DNA of 64,000 bases from Streptomyces sp. ITFR-16 (GTDB lineage: Bacteria > Actinomycetota > Actinomycetes > Streptomycetales > Streptomycetaceae): positions 372,001 through 436,000 of the forward strand of contig NZ_CP134609.1 of assembly GCF_031844705.1 (NCBI RefSeq). Reading direction: 5' to 3'. The position numbers were made by a program, and so were the translations under genes. Position 1 is the first letter of the stretch. Every line of letters starts with the position of its first letter. This document shows positions 22,662 to 32,545 of this stretch, piece after piece. Below the pieces are notes generated by a model. That model ran no database searches and was not told where the DNA came from. It saw only the letters and a program-made list of their open reading frames with translations.

Positions 22662-24953
22662 GTGGGCTCCTCCCTGCCCTATCTCGACCCCGCGCTGTCC
22701 GTCCCGGAGCGCGTCGCCGACCTGATCGGCCGGATGACGCTGCCCGAGAAGGTCGGCCAGATGCTCCAGCTGAGCGCCAAGGACGGCGTACGGCACCACA
22801 TCGAGGACATGCATGCGGGCTCGATCCTGCATGCCTCCCCCGACCGCGTGCTGGAGGCGGCCGAGCTCACCGGACGGACCCGGCTGCGGATCCCGCTGCT
22901 GGTCGCGGAGGACTGCATCCATGGCCACTCGTTCTGGGAGGGGGCCACGATCTACCCCACCCAGCTGGGTATGGCCGCGAGCTGGGACCCCGAGCTGGTG
23001 GAGCGCGTCGCGCGGGCGACGGCGGTCGAGGTCGCCGCGACCGGTGTCCACTGGACGTTCTCCCCGGTCCTGTGCATCGCCCGGGACCTGCGCTGGGGCC
23101 GGGTGAGCGAGACGTTCGGCGAGGACCCCTTCCTCATCGGCGAGCTCGCCTCGGCGATGGTGCGCGGATACCAGGGCGACGGACTCGACGACCCGACGGC
23201 GGTCCTGGCCTGCGCCAAGCACTTCGCCGGCTACTCCGAGACCCAGGGCGGCCGGGACGCGAGCGAGGCAGACATCTCCCGCCGCAAGCTGCGCTCCTGG
23301 TTCCTCCCGCCGTTCGAGCGGGTCGCCAGGGAGGGCTGCCGTACGTTCATGCTGGGCTACCAGTCGATGGACGGCGTCCCGGTCACGGTCAACAACTGGC
23401 TGCTGAACGAGGTGCTGCGCGGCGAGTGGGGCTACACCGGCACGCTGGTGACCGACTGGGACAACGTCGGCCGCATGGTGTGGGAGCAGCAGGTGTACGC
23501 GGACTACGCGCAGGCGGCGGCCGCCGCGGTCCGTGCGGGCAACGACATGGTGATGACGACGCCGAACTTCTTCGACGGCGCCCAGGAGGCCGTCGCGGCG
23601 GGCACGCTGGACGAGGCGGACATCGACGCGGCGGTCGCGCGCATCCTGACGCTCAAGTTCGAGCTGGGCCTGTTCGAGAACCCGCGCCACCCCGACAGCG
23701 CCCGGCAGGCGGAGGTCATCGGCAGTGCGGACCACGCGGCGCTGAACCTCGAAGTGGCCCGCCGCTCGCTGGTGCTGCTGACCAATGACGGCGCCCTGCC
23801 GCTGGCCGGCGGCTTCGAGGCCGGTGCGGACGGCCGGGCGGTCGCCGGCGAGGACTCCGGGCCGCGCACGGTCGCCGTCATCGGGCCCAACGCCGACGAC
23901 CCGGACACCCAGCTCGGGGACTGGGCGGGGGCGTCGGGCCAGGCGGACTGGCTGCCGGACGGCCACCCGCGCGCCATGATCCGTACCGTGCTCGACGGGT
24001 TCCGGGAACATGTCCCCGAGGGCTGGAGCGTCACGCACGCACGCGGCGCCGACATCCTCACCGTGGGACCGGACCCCGAGGGCGCCTTCTTCCCCGACGG
24101 GCAGCCGAGGCCCGAGATCGTCGTCCCGGCCGAGCCCTCCGAGGCGCTGATCGCCGAGGCCGTCGCCGCTGCGGAGGCCGCCGACCACGTCGTCGCGGTC
24201 GTGGGTGACCGCATCGAGCTGGTCGGCGAGGGCCGGTCGACCGCGACCCTGGAGCTGATCGGCGGCCAGATCGCGCTGCTGGACGCCCTCGCCGCGACGG
24301 GCAAGCCGTTCGTGGTGGTGGTCATCAGCTCCAAGCCGCTGGTGCTGCCGCCCTCGGCGCACCGCGCCTCGGCAATCGTGTACGCCTTCAACCCGGGCAT
24401 GCTCGGCGGCCGGGCCATCGCCGAACTGGCCCTCGGACTCGTCGAGCCGTCCGGGCGGCTGCCCCTCTCCTTCGCCCGGCACGCGGGGCAGCAGCCGACG
24501 TACTACAACCAGCTGCGCGGCCAGCACGGTACGCGGTACGCGGATCTGACGCAGAGCCCGGCGTTCGTGTTCGGCGAGGGCCTCAGCTACACCACGGTCG
24601 AGTACAGCGGTCTGGAGGTGCTGACCGACGTCCTCGGCGCGGGCGACACCCTGCGGGCGCGCGTCGTCGTCCGCAACACCGGTGACCGGCCCGCCCTGGA
24701 GACGGTCCAGGTGTACGTCAGCGACACGGTCACCTCGGTGACCTGGGCGGAGAAGGAGCTGAAGACGTACCGTCAGCTCCCGCTCGCTCCCGGCGAGTCG
24801 CGCGAGGTCGCCATCGAGCTGCCGGTCGCCGCGTGCAGCCTGGTGGACGCCGAGGGCCGCCGGATCGTCGAACCGGGCGCGTTCGAGCTGCTCGTCGGCC
24901 CCTCGTCGCGCGACGATGCGCTGCTCCGGGCGGGCTTCACCGTCAAGAGCTGA
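22662..24953 (+). CDS. GH3 family beta-glucosidase
   Basis: A 763-residue cytoplasmic (no signal peptide) glycoside hydrolase family 3 enzyme. The N-terminal barrel has HFAGYSETQGGRDAS (Lys/His at 186-187, typical KHF) and the nucleophile Asp265 in GTLVTDWDNV. The second alpha/beta domain follows (RTVAVIGPNADD onward), and a C-terminal fibronectin-like domain ends the protein (AGDTLRARVVVRNTGDRPALETVQVYV). It would cleave beta-linked gluco-oligosaccharides after import. The GTG at 22662 has AAAGGA six bases upstream and starts the conserved SLPYLDPALSVPERVADLIGRM; a GTG at 22647 lacks such a site. Likely controlled by the divergent TetR protein. Confidence 0.92.
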   Translation: MGSSLPYLDPALSVPERVADLIGRMTLPEKVGQMLQLSAKDGVRHHIEDMHAGSILHASPDRVLEAAELTGRTRLRIPLLVAEDCIHGHSFWEGATIYPTQLGMAASWDPELVERVARATAVEVAATGVHWTFSPVLCIARDLRWGRVSETFGEDPFLIGELASAMVRGYQGDGLDDPTAVLACAKHFAGYSETQGGRDASEADISRRKLRSWFLPPFERVAREGCRTFMLGYQSMDGVPVTVNNWLLNEVLRGEWGYTGTLVTDWDNVGRMVWEQQVYADYAQAAAAAVRAGNDMVMTTPNFFDGAQEAVAAGTLDEADIDAAVARILTLKFELGLFENPRHPDSARQAEVIGSADHAALNLEVARRSLVLLTNDGALPLAGGFEAGADGRAVAGEDSGPRTVAVIGPNADDPDTQLGDWAGASGQADWLPDGHPRAMIRTVLDGFREHVPEGWSVTHARGADILTVGPDPEGAFFPDGQPRPEIVVPAEPSEALIAEAVAAAEAADHVVAVVGDRIELVGEGRSTATLELIGGQIALLDALAATGKPFVVVVISSKPLVLPPSAHRASAIVYAFNPGMLGGRAIAELALGLVEPSGRLPLSFARHAGQQPTYYNQLRGQHGTRYADLTQSPAFVFGEGLSYTTVEYSGLEVLTDVLGAGDTLRARVVVRNTGDRPALETVQVYVSDTVTSVTWAEKELKTYRQLPLAPGESREVAIELPVAACSLVDAEGRRIVEPGAFELLVGPSSRDDALLRAGFTVKS

Positions 24954-24967
24954 GACGCGCGGGTCCG

Positions 24968-25015
24968 GCCGGGCCGGTGCCGGTAGCCCAACCCGGGCCC
25001 CGGCACCGGCCCGGC
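24968..25015 (+). terminator. Terminator hairpin after the GH3 gene
   Basis: A 16-bp perfect stem (24968-24983 with 25000-25015) begins 14 bp after the GH3 stop. Confidence 0.7.
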
Positions 25016-25170
25016 GGCATGTCGCGGGGCCGCCCGGCGGGCCGCGGCCTACTGTCACCCGCACGGAACCTGGGAGCGGGTGACGCCCTGGAATCGGTAC
25101 CGCGCGGGCCGCGCCGACGGCCGCCGCCCCTCGATGACGACGTCACTCATGACGAAGCACGGGGAGTGGC

Positions 25171-27298
25171 ATGCCGGACGTACAGGAGCGCCGACGGCCG
25201 GGGGTGGCGGCGTTCATCTGCGGCCGGCGCACCAAGTGGCTGGTGGTGGCGCTGTGGCTGATCGTCTTCGTGGTCGCGGCCCCGCTCGCCGGGAAGCTGA
25301 CCGGCGCCCAGGACAACGACGCCACGTCCTGGCTGCCCAGCAGCGCGGAGTCCACCCAGGTCCTGCAGAGCTCGAAGGACTTCAGGCCCGAGGTCATCAC
25401 GGCCATCGTCGTGTACGCCCGGGACAGCGGGCTGACCGGCGCGGACCGGGCCCGGATCGCCGAGGACACCCGGCAGTTGCGCACCCTGCACGCGCACGGC
25501 GTACGGGGCCCGCAGACCCGGGGGCCCGTCTTCGACCGGCAGCCCGCGCCCCGGGCCGCGCAGGTCTTCGTGCCCGTCACCATGGGCGAGGAGGGCTGGG
25601 AGCGGATCGGTCCGGCCGTCGACTCCATCAGGGACATCGTGGGCAGGGGCGGCGGCGGTCTCGCCGTGCACGTCACCGGCCCCGGCGGGGTCACGGCCGA
25701 CTCGGCGGAGGCCTTCTCGGGCATCGACTCGACGCTGCTGTTCGCCGCGCTGGCCGTGGTGATCGTGATGCTGCTGATCACCTACCGCAGCCCCACCCTG
25801 CTCCTGCTGCCCGTCATCGCCGTGGTGGCCGCGCTCTTCAGCGCCCAGGCGGTGATCTATCTGCTGGCGGCGCACGCGGGTCTGACGGTCAACGGGCAGA
25901 GCGCGGGCATCCTGACGGTCCTCGTCTTCGGCGCGGGCACCGACTACGCCCTGCTGCTGGTGGCCCGCTACCGCGAGGAACTGCGCCGCCACGAGGACCG
26001 GCACGACGCGATGGCCCGTGCCCTGCACCGGGCCGGGCCCGCCGTGCTGGCGAGCAGCGGCACGGTGGTGCTCGGCATGCTGGTGCTGCTGGTCGCGGAG
26101 ATGAACTCGACCCGGGGCCTCGGGCCGGTGGCCGCCATCGGTGTGGCCGTCGCACTGCTGGCCATGCTCACGCTGCTGCCCGCCCTGCTGGTGATCTCCG
26201 GCCGGTGGGTCCTTCTGGCCGGTCGTCCCGCACTTCGGCTCCGAGGAGCCGACCGAGCACGGGATCTGGGCCCGGACGGGGCAGCGGCTGTCCCACCGGC
26301 CGCGCATGGTCTGGGTGCTGACCGCCGTGGTGCTGGCCGCGCTGTCGCTCGGGCTGACGCAGCTGCGGGCCTCCGGGCTCAGCAACGCCGACTCCTTCAC
26401 CGGGAAGCCGGACTCCATCACCGGTCAGGAGGTCCAGGACCGGTACTTCCCGGCGGGCAGCGGCGATCCGCTGGTGATTGTCGCGGTGGCCGGCCACGGT
26501 CCGGCGGTCCGCGCGGCGGTGGCGTCGACCGAGGGCGTGGTGCCCGGGTCCGTCGGCGTGCCGCCCGGCGCCCGGCCGGTGGCGGACGGCCACCTCATCC
26601 TCGAGGCGACGATGACCGATCCGGCGGACAGCGACCGGGCCAAGGACACGGTGGAGCGGGTCCGCGACGCGGTGCACGCGGTGCCGGGCGCCGATGCCCA
26701 GGTGGGCGGGAGCACGGCGGCGCTGCTGGACATGGACGCGGCGACCCGGCACGACAACCTGCTGATCATTCCGCTGGTCCTGCTGGTGGTCCTGATCATC
26801 CTGGCGCTGCTGCTGCGGGCGCTGGTGGCGCCGCTGGTACTGATCGCGACGGTGGTGCTGTCCTTCGCGGCGGCCCTCGGCATCAGCGCGCTGGCCTTCC
26901 GCCATGTCTTCGACTACGCGGGCGAGTCCACCGACTTCCCGCTGTTCGTCTTCGTGTTCCTGGTGGCGCTCGGCATCGACTACAACATCTTCCTGTCGAC
27001 GCGCATCCGGGAGGAGGCCGTCCACCAGGGCACCAGGGCGGGCGTGGTGGCGGGTCTCGCCGCCACCGGCGCGGTGATCACCTCGGCGGGGCTGGTCCTC
27101 GCCGGTACGTTCGCGGCGCTGGGCACCCTGCCGGTCGTGGTGTTCGCCGAGATCGGCTTCGCGGTCGCGCTGGGCGTGCTGCTGGACACCTTCGTCGTAC
27201 GGTCGGTGCTGGTCACCTCCCTGTTCCTGGACATCGGTCCCCGGGTCTGGTGGCCCAGCCGGCCGGCCCGCGAGGACGGCACCCCGCCGAAGCCGTAG
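25171..27298 (+). pseudogene. MMPL/RND-type membrane transporter, frameshifted
   Basis: An inner-membrane protein of the MMPL family, about 708 residues if repaired. The first half has an N-terminal helix, a soluble porter domain and then LLFAALAVVIVMLLITYRSPTLLLLPVIAVV, FGAGTDYALLLVARYREELRR and further segments. After LLVISGRWV the frame drifts into non-coding-like sequence. The second half (from MVWVLTAVVLAALSLGL to GVLLDTFVVRSVLV, including the partner motif LGIDYNIFLSTRIREE) lies in the other frame. Removing one C at 26211-26212 gives WVFWPVVPHFGSEEPTEHG and rejoins both halves. Start ATG 25171 with GGGGAG upstream. Family members export lipids or drugs in actinobacteria. Confidence 0.87.
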
Positions 27299-27300
27299 CA

Positions 27301-27326
27301 GGGGCGTGGGCTCTCGCCCGCGCCCC
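27301..27326. terminator. Bidirectional terminator between MMPL and GH92 genes
   Basis: GGGGCGTGGGC (27301-27311), loop TCTC, GCCCGCGCCCC (27316-27326): an 11-bp stem with one G-T pair, between convergent stops. Confidence 0.75.
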
Positions 27327-27343
27327 TGCCTGCTCCTCCTCGG

Positions 27344-30300
27344 TCAGCCGAGTCCGACGGCGAAGACGTGCAGGTCGAGGTCGTGGGGCAGGGTCACGCT
27401 CCTGACCTGCTTCCCCTCGGGGACCTCGAAGGGCGTGGTGGCGAAGACGTACGCCGCCGCGCCCGTACCGCCGGACTGGTTGCGGTGGGCGGTCCGTGCG
27501 ACGAGCGTGTTGCCGAGGACGGGTTCCGATCCGCCGCCGGGCAGCGTCCAGTCGCCGAAGGACAGGTCGGCCCCGGCCGTGGAGCCGTCGGTGAAGGTGA
27601 CGGTCGCGCTGCCCTTGTGGTCGCCGTCGGTCGCCGAGCCCACGAAGAGCAGCCGCCGGGCGTCCTTCGCCGCCTCCCCCGGCACGATGGTCTGCCCGTC
27701 CGCCGCCACATGGTCGGGCCTGCCCTGCGGCGCGGCAGGCCAGACGAAGGAGGTGCCGGACACCTCGATGCGGGCGCCGCCCTTCAGTCCCGCGTCGGCC
27801 AGCGCCTGGCGCGAGTAGCTGTTGCCGTCGCCGTCGAAGTCGCCCTGGCCGTGGTCGGCGTCGTCGGAGAGGCCGGTGGTGTCGTACGCCGCCGCGAGAC
27901 TGCCCTCCGGGGCCACCAGCACGATCGCGGACAGCCGTACGACGGGACCGGCGCCGCCCCCGCGTACGGTCAACGGGACCTCGTAGTAGCCCTCCGGCGT
28001 CCTCGGGTCCGCGGTGACGGTGAGTGCCGCGGAGCCGGAGCCGGTCGCGGGGTCGAGCTTCATCGTGCTGCTCGCCGCGCTCGCCTTCAGTCCCTCGGGG
28101 GCCTCGGCCGTGACCTTCAGGCTCCGGTCGTGGCCGGCGAGGCGTTGGCCGGTGACGGTGATCTCCGCTCCCTTGCCGCCGGGTTCGGCGGTGCTCTGGT
28201 TGGGGGTCGCGGCCGCGAGGAACGGGCGTTCACCGGTGCGATACGAGGGCGGCGCGGCACTCTTCGCGGTCGCCCAGTGGGTGTCGGGGGTGGCGGAGAG
28301 CGCGAAGTCGAGCCGCCCGCCGTCGCGTACCGCCGACTGCGGCAGGAAGGTGCGCTCCCAGTTCCGGCCGTCGAGCTTCAGCCCGTGGACGTAGGGCGTG
28401 CCGGCCGAGGCCTTCGGGGCCCGGATGTCGAGGTCGGTGCCCCGGCCCGGCAGGTCCAGCACCGCGCGCTCGAACAGCGGGCTGTGCACGGCCAGATCGG
28501 GCGTTCCGGGTGTCGAGGGGTAGAGGCCCAGGGCGGCCCAGACGTACCAGGAGGACTGGGCCCCGAGGTCGTCGTTGCCCGGTTCGCCGTCGGGGGTGGG
28601 GCTGAAGAGGGTCGTGGCGATGTCCCGGACCGCCTTCTGCGTCTTCCACGGCGTGCCGAGGTGGTTGTAGACCCAGGGCACACCGAAGTTGATCTCGTTG
28701 CCCGCCCACATGTAGGGCTCGTTGGGGCCGGCGTTGAGCTTGGTGAAGAAGGTGTCGAGCCGCGCGGAGGCCACGTCCCGGCCGCCCATCGCCGCGATCA
28801 GGCCCGCCGTGTTCTGCGGGACGAGCCAGTTGTACTGGGCGGCGTTGCCCTCGTCGAAGCCGTCCTGGCCGAACTTGCCCTCCGGCGGCGGCTGGAAGCC
28901 GGGGCCGTCCGGGAAGCGGCCGTCCTCGCCGCGCGGCTGAAGGTAGCCGGTCGCGGGGTTGAGGATGTTCTGCCAGTTCTGGCCGCGCCGGGTGAAGGTG
29001 CGCTCGGTCGCGGTGTCCTTCGCGGCGTGGGCGAGCCGTGCGATGGCGAAGTCGTCGATCGCCCACTCCAGGGTGACCGAGCCGCCGACGCGCTGGTGGT
29101 CGCCGCGCGAGGCGTCGTTGTTGGGCGCGTAGCCGCGCTCGGCGTACTGGGCGATGTCCGGCCGCTCCTGGTAGGCACCCGGGGTGCCGTCCACAGTGGT
29201 GGCACCCTTGACCAGGTACTTCAGCGCCGTCTTCAGATCGAAGTCACGGGCGCCGAAGGCGTACAGGTTGGCGATCAGGGCCACGGAGTTGTCGCCGGTC
29301 ATCTGGCCGGTGTAGTCGTTGGCCAGCGGCCAGCGCGGCCACCAGCCGCCCTGCACCGCGTCGTTGACGAGCGACTGGGCCATGTCGCTCGCCTCCTTCG
29401 GCCACAGCATCGCCTGGAGCGGGGCGAGCGAGCGGTAGGTGTCCCAGTCGGAGAAGTTCGCGTACTGGGTACGGCCCTTCGGCAGGGTGCGCACCTTGTC
29501 GTCGAAGCCGATGTAGCGGCCGTCGGCGTCGTTGAAGGTGTTCGGGTGCATCAGCGAGTGGTAGAGCGCGGTGTAGAAGGTCTTGAGCTCGTCGGTGTCG
29601 CGGCCCGCCACACGGACCCTGCCCAGCGCCTCGCTCCAGCGGTCCCTGGTCTGCTTCCGCAGCTCCGGCAGGCTCCAGCCGGGCACCTCGGCCGCCATGT
29701 TGGCCTCGGCGCCGGCCACGGAGACGTAACTCATCGCGACCTTGGCCCGCACGGTGCGCGAGGTGTCCGTGTCGAAGGTGAGGTAGGCGCCGGCCTTCGG
29801 CGCGTCCGCGGTGTCGCCGTCCCGGGAGACGGAGGTGCCGTCCCAGGTTCCGTGCGCGGTGAAGGGGCGGTCGAAGGTGATCGCGTAGTGGACGGTGTAC
29901 TCGTTGCCCTTGCCGCAGAAGTTGCCGGTGGTGGCGGACCCGGTGACCTCCCGGTCGCCGACGATCCGCAGGTCGGCCTTCTTGTTGCCGGCCAGGCTGG
30001 CACCGCCCTTGACCAGGACCTGGGCCGCGTCGGCTCCCTCGGGGAAGGTGAAGGCGGCCAGTCCGGTCCGGGTGGAGGCGGTGAGCTCGGCCCGCACCTT
30101 CGAGTCGTCGAGCGTCACCGCGTAGTAGCCGGGCTCCGCCTTCTCGTCCGTGTGCGAGAAGGCCTCGGTACGGTCCCAGGGCGCGGGCCCGACCTCGCCG
30201 GTCACCGGCAGGATCGGCACGTCGCCGAAGGCGGTGCAGCCCACGGAGGCGTGATCGAGGCTGAAGCCGCGGATGCGGTCGCTGTGGTACTGGTACCCGG

Positions 30301-30571
30301 CGTACGAGCCCGGCGTGTCGGGTGAGAACTGCATCATCCCGAACGGGGCGGCGGGGCCCGGGAAGTTGTTGATCTCGCCCACGGTGGAGCCACCGCGGCC
30401 GGTGCCGATCAACGGGTCGACGTAGTCGGCGGGGTCCTCGACCAGCCGGGCGCCGGCCCCCGTACCTGACAACGTTGTCAGGGTGCCGGATGCCACGGCT
30501 GGTTGCACGCTTGCGGCGAGCAGGGCCACCGCCGCGGCGGTCACTGCCCCTCGGGATGTCCAACGTCTCAC
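27344..30571 (-). CDS. Secreted GH92 alpha-1,2-mannosidase
   Basis: A 1075-residue exported enzyme. Signal peptide at residues 1-28 (SVQPAVASG). The N-terminal beta-sandwich begins YVDPLIGTGRGGSTVGEINNFPGPAAPFGM, a GH92 hallmark. The (alpha/alpha)6 barrel follows with TFNDADGRYIGFD, YANFSDWDTYRS, WPLANDYTGQMTGDNS, PNEPYMWAGNEINFGVPWVYN and GNDDLGAQSSWYVWAALGLYP (calcium-dependent mannosidase core). After about residue 780 come an NPCBM-associated NEW3-like domain and a C-terminal NPCBM/discoidin-like part. It trims alpha-mannose from fungal or glycoprotein mannans. The GTG at 30571 has GGAGG five bases upstream. A LacI-type palindrome lies inside its early coding region. Confidence 0.92.
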   Translation of the reverse strand: MRRWTSRGAVTAAAVALLAASVQPAVASGTLTTLSGTGAGARLVEDPADYVDPLIGTGRGGSTVGEINNFPGPAAPFGMMQFSPDTPGSYAGYQYHSDRIRGFSLDHASVGCTAFGDVPILPVTGEVGPAPWDRTEAFSHTDEKAEPGYYAVTLDDSKVRAELTASTRTGLAAFTFPEGADAAQVLVKGGASLAGNKKADLRIVGDREVTGSATTGNFCGKGNEYTVHYAITFDRPFTAHGTWDGTSVSRDGDTADAPKAGAYLTFDTDTSRTVRAKVAMSYVSVAGAEANMAAEVPGWSLPELRKQTRDRWSEALGRVRVAGRDTDELKTFYTALYHSLMHPNTFNDADGRYIGFDDKVRTLPKGRTQYANFSDWDTYRSLAPLQAMLWPKEASDMAQSLVNDAVQGGWWPRWPLANDYTGQMTGDNSVALIANLYAFGARDFDLKTALKYLVKGATTVDGTPGAYQERPDIAQYAERGYAPNNDASRGDHQRVGGSVTLEWAIDDFAIARLAHAAKDTATERTFTRRGQNWQNILNPATGYLQPRGEDGRFPDGPGFQPPPEGKFGQDGFDEGNAAQYNWLVPQNTAGLIAAMGGRDVASARLDTFFTKLNAGPNEPYMWAGNEINFGVPWVYNHLGTPWKTQKAVRDIATTLFSPTPDGEPGNDDLGAQSSWYVWAALGLYPSTPGTPDLAVHSPLFERAVLDLPGRGTDLDIRAPKASAGTPYVHGLKLDGRNWERTFLPQSAVRDGGRLDFALSATPDTHWATAKSAAPPSYRTGERPFLAAATPNQSTAEPGGKGAEITVTGQRLAGHDRSLKVTAEAPEGLKASAASSTMKLDPATGSGSAALTVTADPRTPEGYYEVPLTVRGGGAGPVVRLSAIVLVAPEGSLAAAYDTTGLSDDADHGQGDFDGDGNSYSRQALADAGLKGGARIEVSGTSFVWPAAPQGRPDHVAADGQTIVPGEAAKDARRLLFVGSATDGDHKGSATVTFTDGSTAGADLSFGDWTLPGGGSEPVLGNTLVARTAHRNQSGGTGAAAYVFATTPFEVPEGKQVRSVTLPHDLDLHVFAVGLG
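30465..30482. promoter_or_regulatory. Intragenic LacI-family operator in the GH92 gene
   Basis: CCTGACAACGTTGTCAGG is a perfect 18-bp palindrome containing TGACAACGTTGTCA, a LacI/GalR-type shape. It lies about 90-107 bp inside the coding region. It is encoded by codons rare in streptomycetes (ACA, TTG, TCA, GGT in a row), which suggests that the DNA site, not the protein, is being conserved. Confidence 0.6.
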
Positions 30572-30672
30572 GTACGCCTCCGTTGTGGTGCGGCTCAAAC
30601 CCACCACACACTCGGCGACGTGGCCGTGTTCCGTCAAGAGAGGGAGATCGAAAGGGGCAGGAATTCAGGGAG

Positions 30673-32349
30673 TCATGGCGCCGCGTCGGGCCGCTCGCCG
30701 TCACCCGGATCCGACGGCTCGGCGGCCGGGCCCCGCGTATCGGCGCCGTCCGCGGTCTGCTCCGCGTCGTCCACCGGCGCCCCCGGCATCGCGCCGCCGC
30801 CGCGCAGGCGTTCCAGGTCGGAGGGGCGCACCTGGATGACGAACAGGGCGATCAGCGCGGCGGCCAGGGCGAAGGCCGCGGCGACGACGAACGCGCTGGA
30901 GACGCCGGACGCCAGCACCTGGTCACCCCACTGCCCGGGGAGCTGTCCGGTCCTGCGGAACTCGGCGCGCTGGCCGGGGGTGGCTTCGGCGAGGAACTTC
31001 GGCACCTGGTCGGTGGCCTCGTTGCGGCTGGCCGTACCGAAGACGGTGACGAGGATGGACAGGCCGAGCGATCCGCCCACCTGCTGCGTGGTGTTGAGGA
31101 TGCCGGAGGCCGCGCCGGCCTCCTTCGACTGCACACCCGACACGGCCATCAGCGTCAGGGACACGAACTGCAGCCCCATGCCGAGGCCGAACACCAGCAC
31201 CGGGCCGAGGAGACTGCCGAGGTACGTGCTGTGGACGTCGGTCTGTGTCAGCCAGCCCAGCCCCACGGCCGCCAAGACCGCGCCCGTCACCATGAAGGGC
31301 TTGGGCCCGAACTTGGGCAGCAGCTGGGAGGTGATGCCGGCGCCGACCGCGATGATGGCGCTGACCGGCAGGAAGGCGAGGCCGGTCCTGAGCGGGCTGA
31401 ACTCCAGGATGTTCTGCACGAACAGGGTCAGGAAGAAGAACATCCCGAACATCGCCGCGGCCAGGCTGAGCATCATCCCGTAGGTGCCGGCGCGGTTGCG
31501 GTCGCGGAACATCCACAGCGGGGTGATGGGCTGCCGGGAGCGGTTCTCGATCATGACGAACGAGGCGAGCAGCACCACGGCCGCCGCGAAGGCGACCAGC
31601 GTGAGGGTGTCGCTCCAGCCCTCCTCGGAGGCGCGGATGAAGCCGTAGACGAGGGAGACCATGCCGAGGGTCGCGGTCAGGGCGCCGATGACGTCGAAGT
31701 GGCCGGGATGGCGTTCGGACTCCCGGATGTAGCGGCGGGTGGCGAGGACGATCAGCAGGCCGATGGGGACGTTGACGAAGAAGATCCACCGCCAGTCCAG
31801 CCACTCCACCAGCAGACCTCCCGCGAGCAGGCCGATGGCGCTGCCGCCCGCCGAGACGGCGGCGAACACGCCGAACGCCCTGTTGCGCTCCGGGCCTTCA
31901 CTGAAGGTCGTGGTGATGAGCGACAGGGCGGTGGGTGAGGCGATCGCGCCGCCGACACCCTGGAGGGACCGCGCGGCGAGCAGTTGCCACGACTCCTGGG
32001 AGAGTCCGCCGAGCAGGGAGGCGAGCACGAAGAGGGCGACGCCGAACATGAAGACGCGGCGGCGGCCCAGGATGTCGCCCAGCCGACCGCCCAGCAGGAG
32101 CAGCCCGCCGAACGTCAGCGTGTACGCGTTGACCACCCAGGACAGGTTCTCGGTCGAGAAGCCCAGGGAGGTCTGGATGTGCGGGAGGGCGATGTTCACG
32201 ATGGTGATGTCGAGGACCACCATCAGCTGGCACGAGCAGATGACGAGTAGGGCGATCCCGCTGCCGTGTCCCGTCTTCGGGGACCGGGCAGCCTGCGGGG
32301 ATGTCGCTCGGGAGCCTGTCATGGGAGTCGCGTGTGCCACTCGGGCCAT
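30673..32349 (-). CDS. MFS drug exporter, DHA2 (EmrB/QacA) family
   Basis: A 558-residue, 14-segment exporter. Signatures: LDITIVNIALPHIQTSLGFSTENLSWVVNAYTL (motif D1), GGRLGDILGRRRVFMFG (motif A), RSLQGVGGAIASPTALSLI (motif B) and SAGGSAIGLLAGGLLVEWLDWRWIFFVNVPIG (motif C). These proton-driven pumps expel toxic organic compounds. The C-terminal 40 residues are polar and acidic. The ATG at 32349 lies one base from a TetR-type palindrome (32351-32370) and has no ribosome binding site, so the mRNA may be leaderless; an ATG at 32322 is an alternative. No TetR gene is adjacent. Confidence 0.9.
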   Translation of the reverse strand: MARVAHATPMTGSRATSPQAARSPKTGHGSGIALLVICSCQLMVVLDITIVNIALPHIQTSLGFSTENLSWVVNAYTLTFGGLLLLGGRLGDILGRRRVFMFGVALFVLASLLGGLSQESWQLLAARSLQGVGGAIASPTALSLITTTFSEGPERNRAFGVFAAVSAGGSAIGLLAGGLLVEWLDWRWIFFVNVPIGLLIVLATRRYIRESERHPGHFDVIGALTATLGMVSLVYGFIRASEEGWSDTLTLVAFAAAVVLLASFVMIENRSRQPITPLWMFRDRNRAGTYGMMLSLAAAMFGMFFFLTLFVQNILEFSPLRTGLAFLPVSAIIAVGAGITSQLLPKFGPKPFMVTGAVLAAVGLGWLTQTDVHSTYLGSLLGPVLVFGLGMGLQFVSLTLMAVSGVQSKEAGAASGILNTTQQVGGSLGLSILVTVFGTASRNEATDQVPKFLAEATPGQRAEFRRTGQLPGQWGDQVLASGVSSAFVVAAAFALAAALIALFVIQVRPSDLERLRGGGAMPGAPVDDAEQTADGADTRGPAAEPSDPGDGERPDAAP

Positions 32350-32350
32350 C

Positions 32351-32370
32351 AGTGAACGCGATCGTTCACT
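32351..32370. promoter_or_regulatory. TetR-type operator at the DHA2 exporter start
   Basis: AGTGAACG (32351-32358), spacer CGAT, CGTTCACT (32363-32370): perfect 8-base arms of the GTGAACGNNCGTTCAC class bound by TetR repressors. It abuts the start codon, so binding would block transcription initiation. Confidence 0.65.
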
Positions 32371-32515
32371 CCCCCGACGTTAGCCCCGGCCGTCGGCCGC
32401 CGCCAATCGGGCGATCTGCCGGCCACCCGTACAGCGGCTGTCCGGACCGGCAGGCGGACACGCTGTACGCGCGGGACGGCAATACGCCCGACCTGCTCAA
32501 GGCCGGGGCGGCCGG

Positions 32516-32540
32516 GGCGGCCGGTGCCGTCCCGGCCGCC
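32516..32540 (-). terminator. Terminator of the sulfatase/ABC operon
   Basis: GGCGGCCGG (32516-32524), 7-base loop, CCGGCCGCC (32532-32540); it starts 5 bp beyond the stop of the last sulfatase on the minus strand. Confidence 0.65.
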
Positions 32541-32545
32541 GGGGG

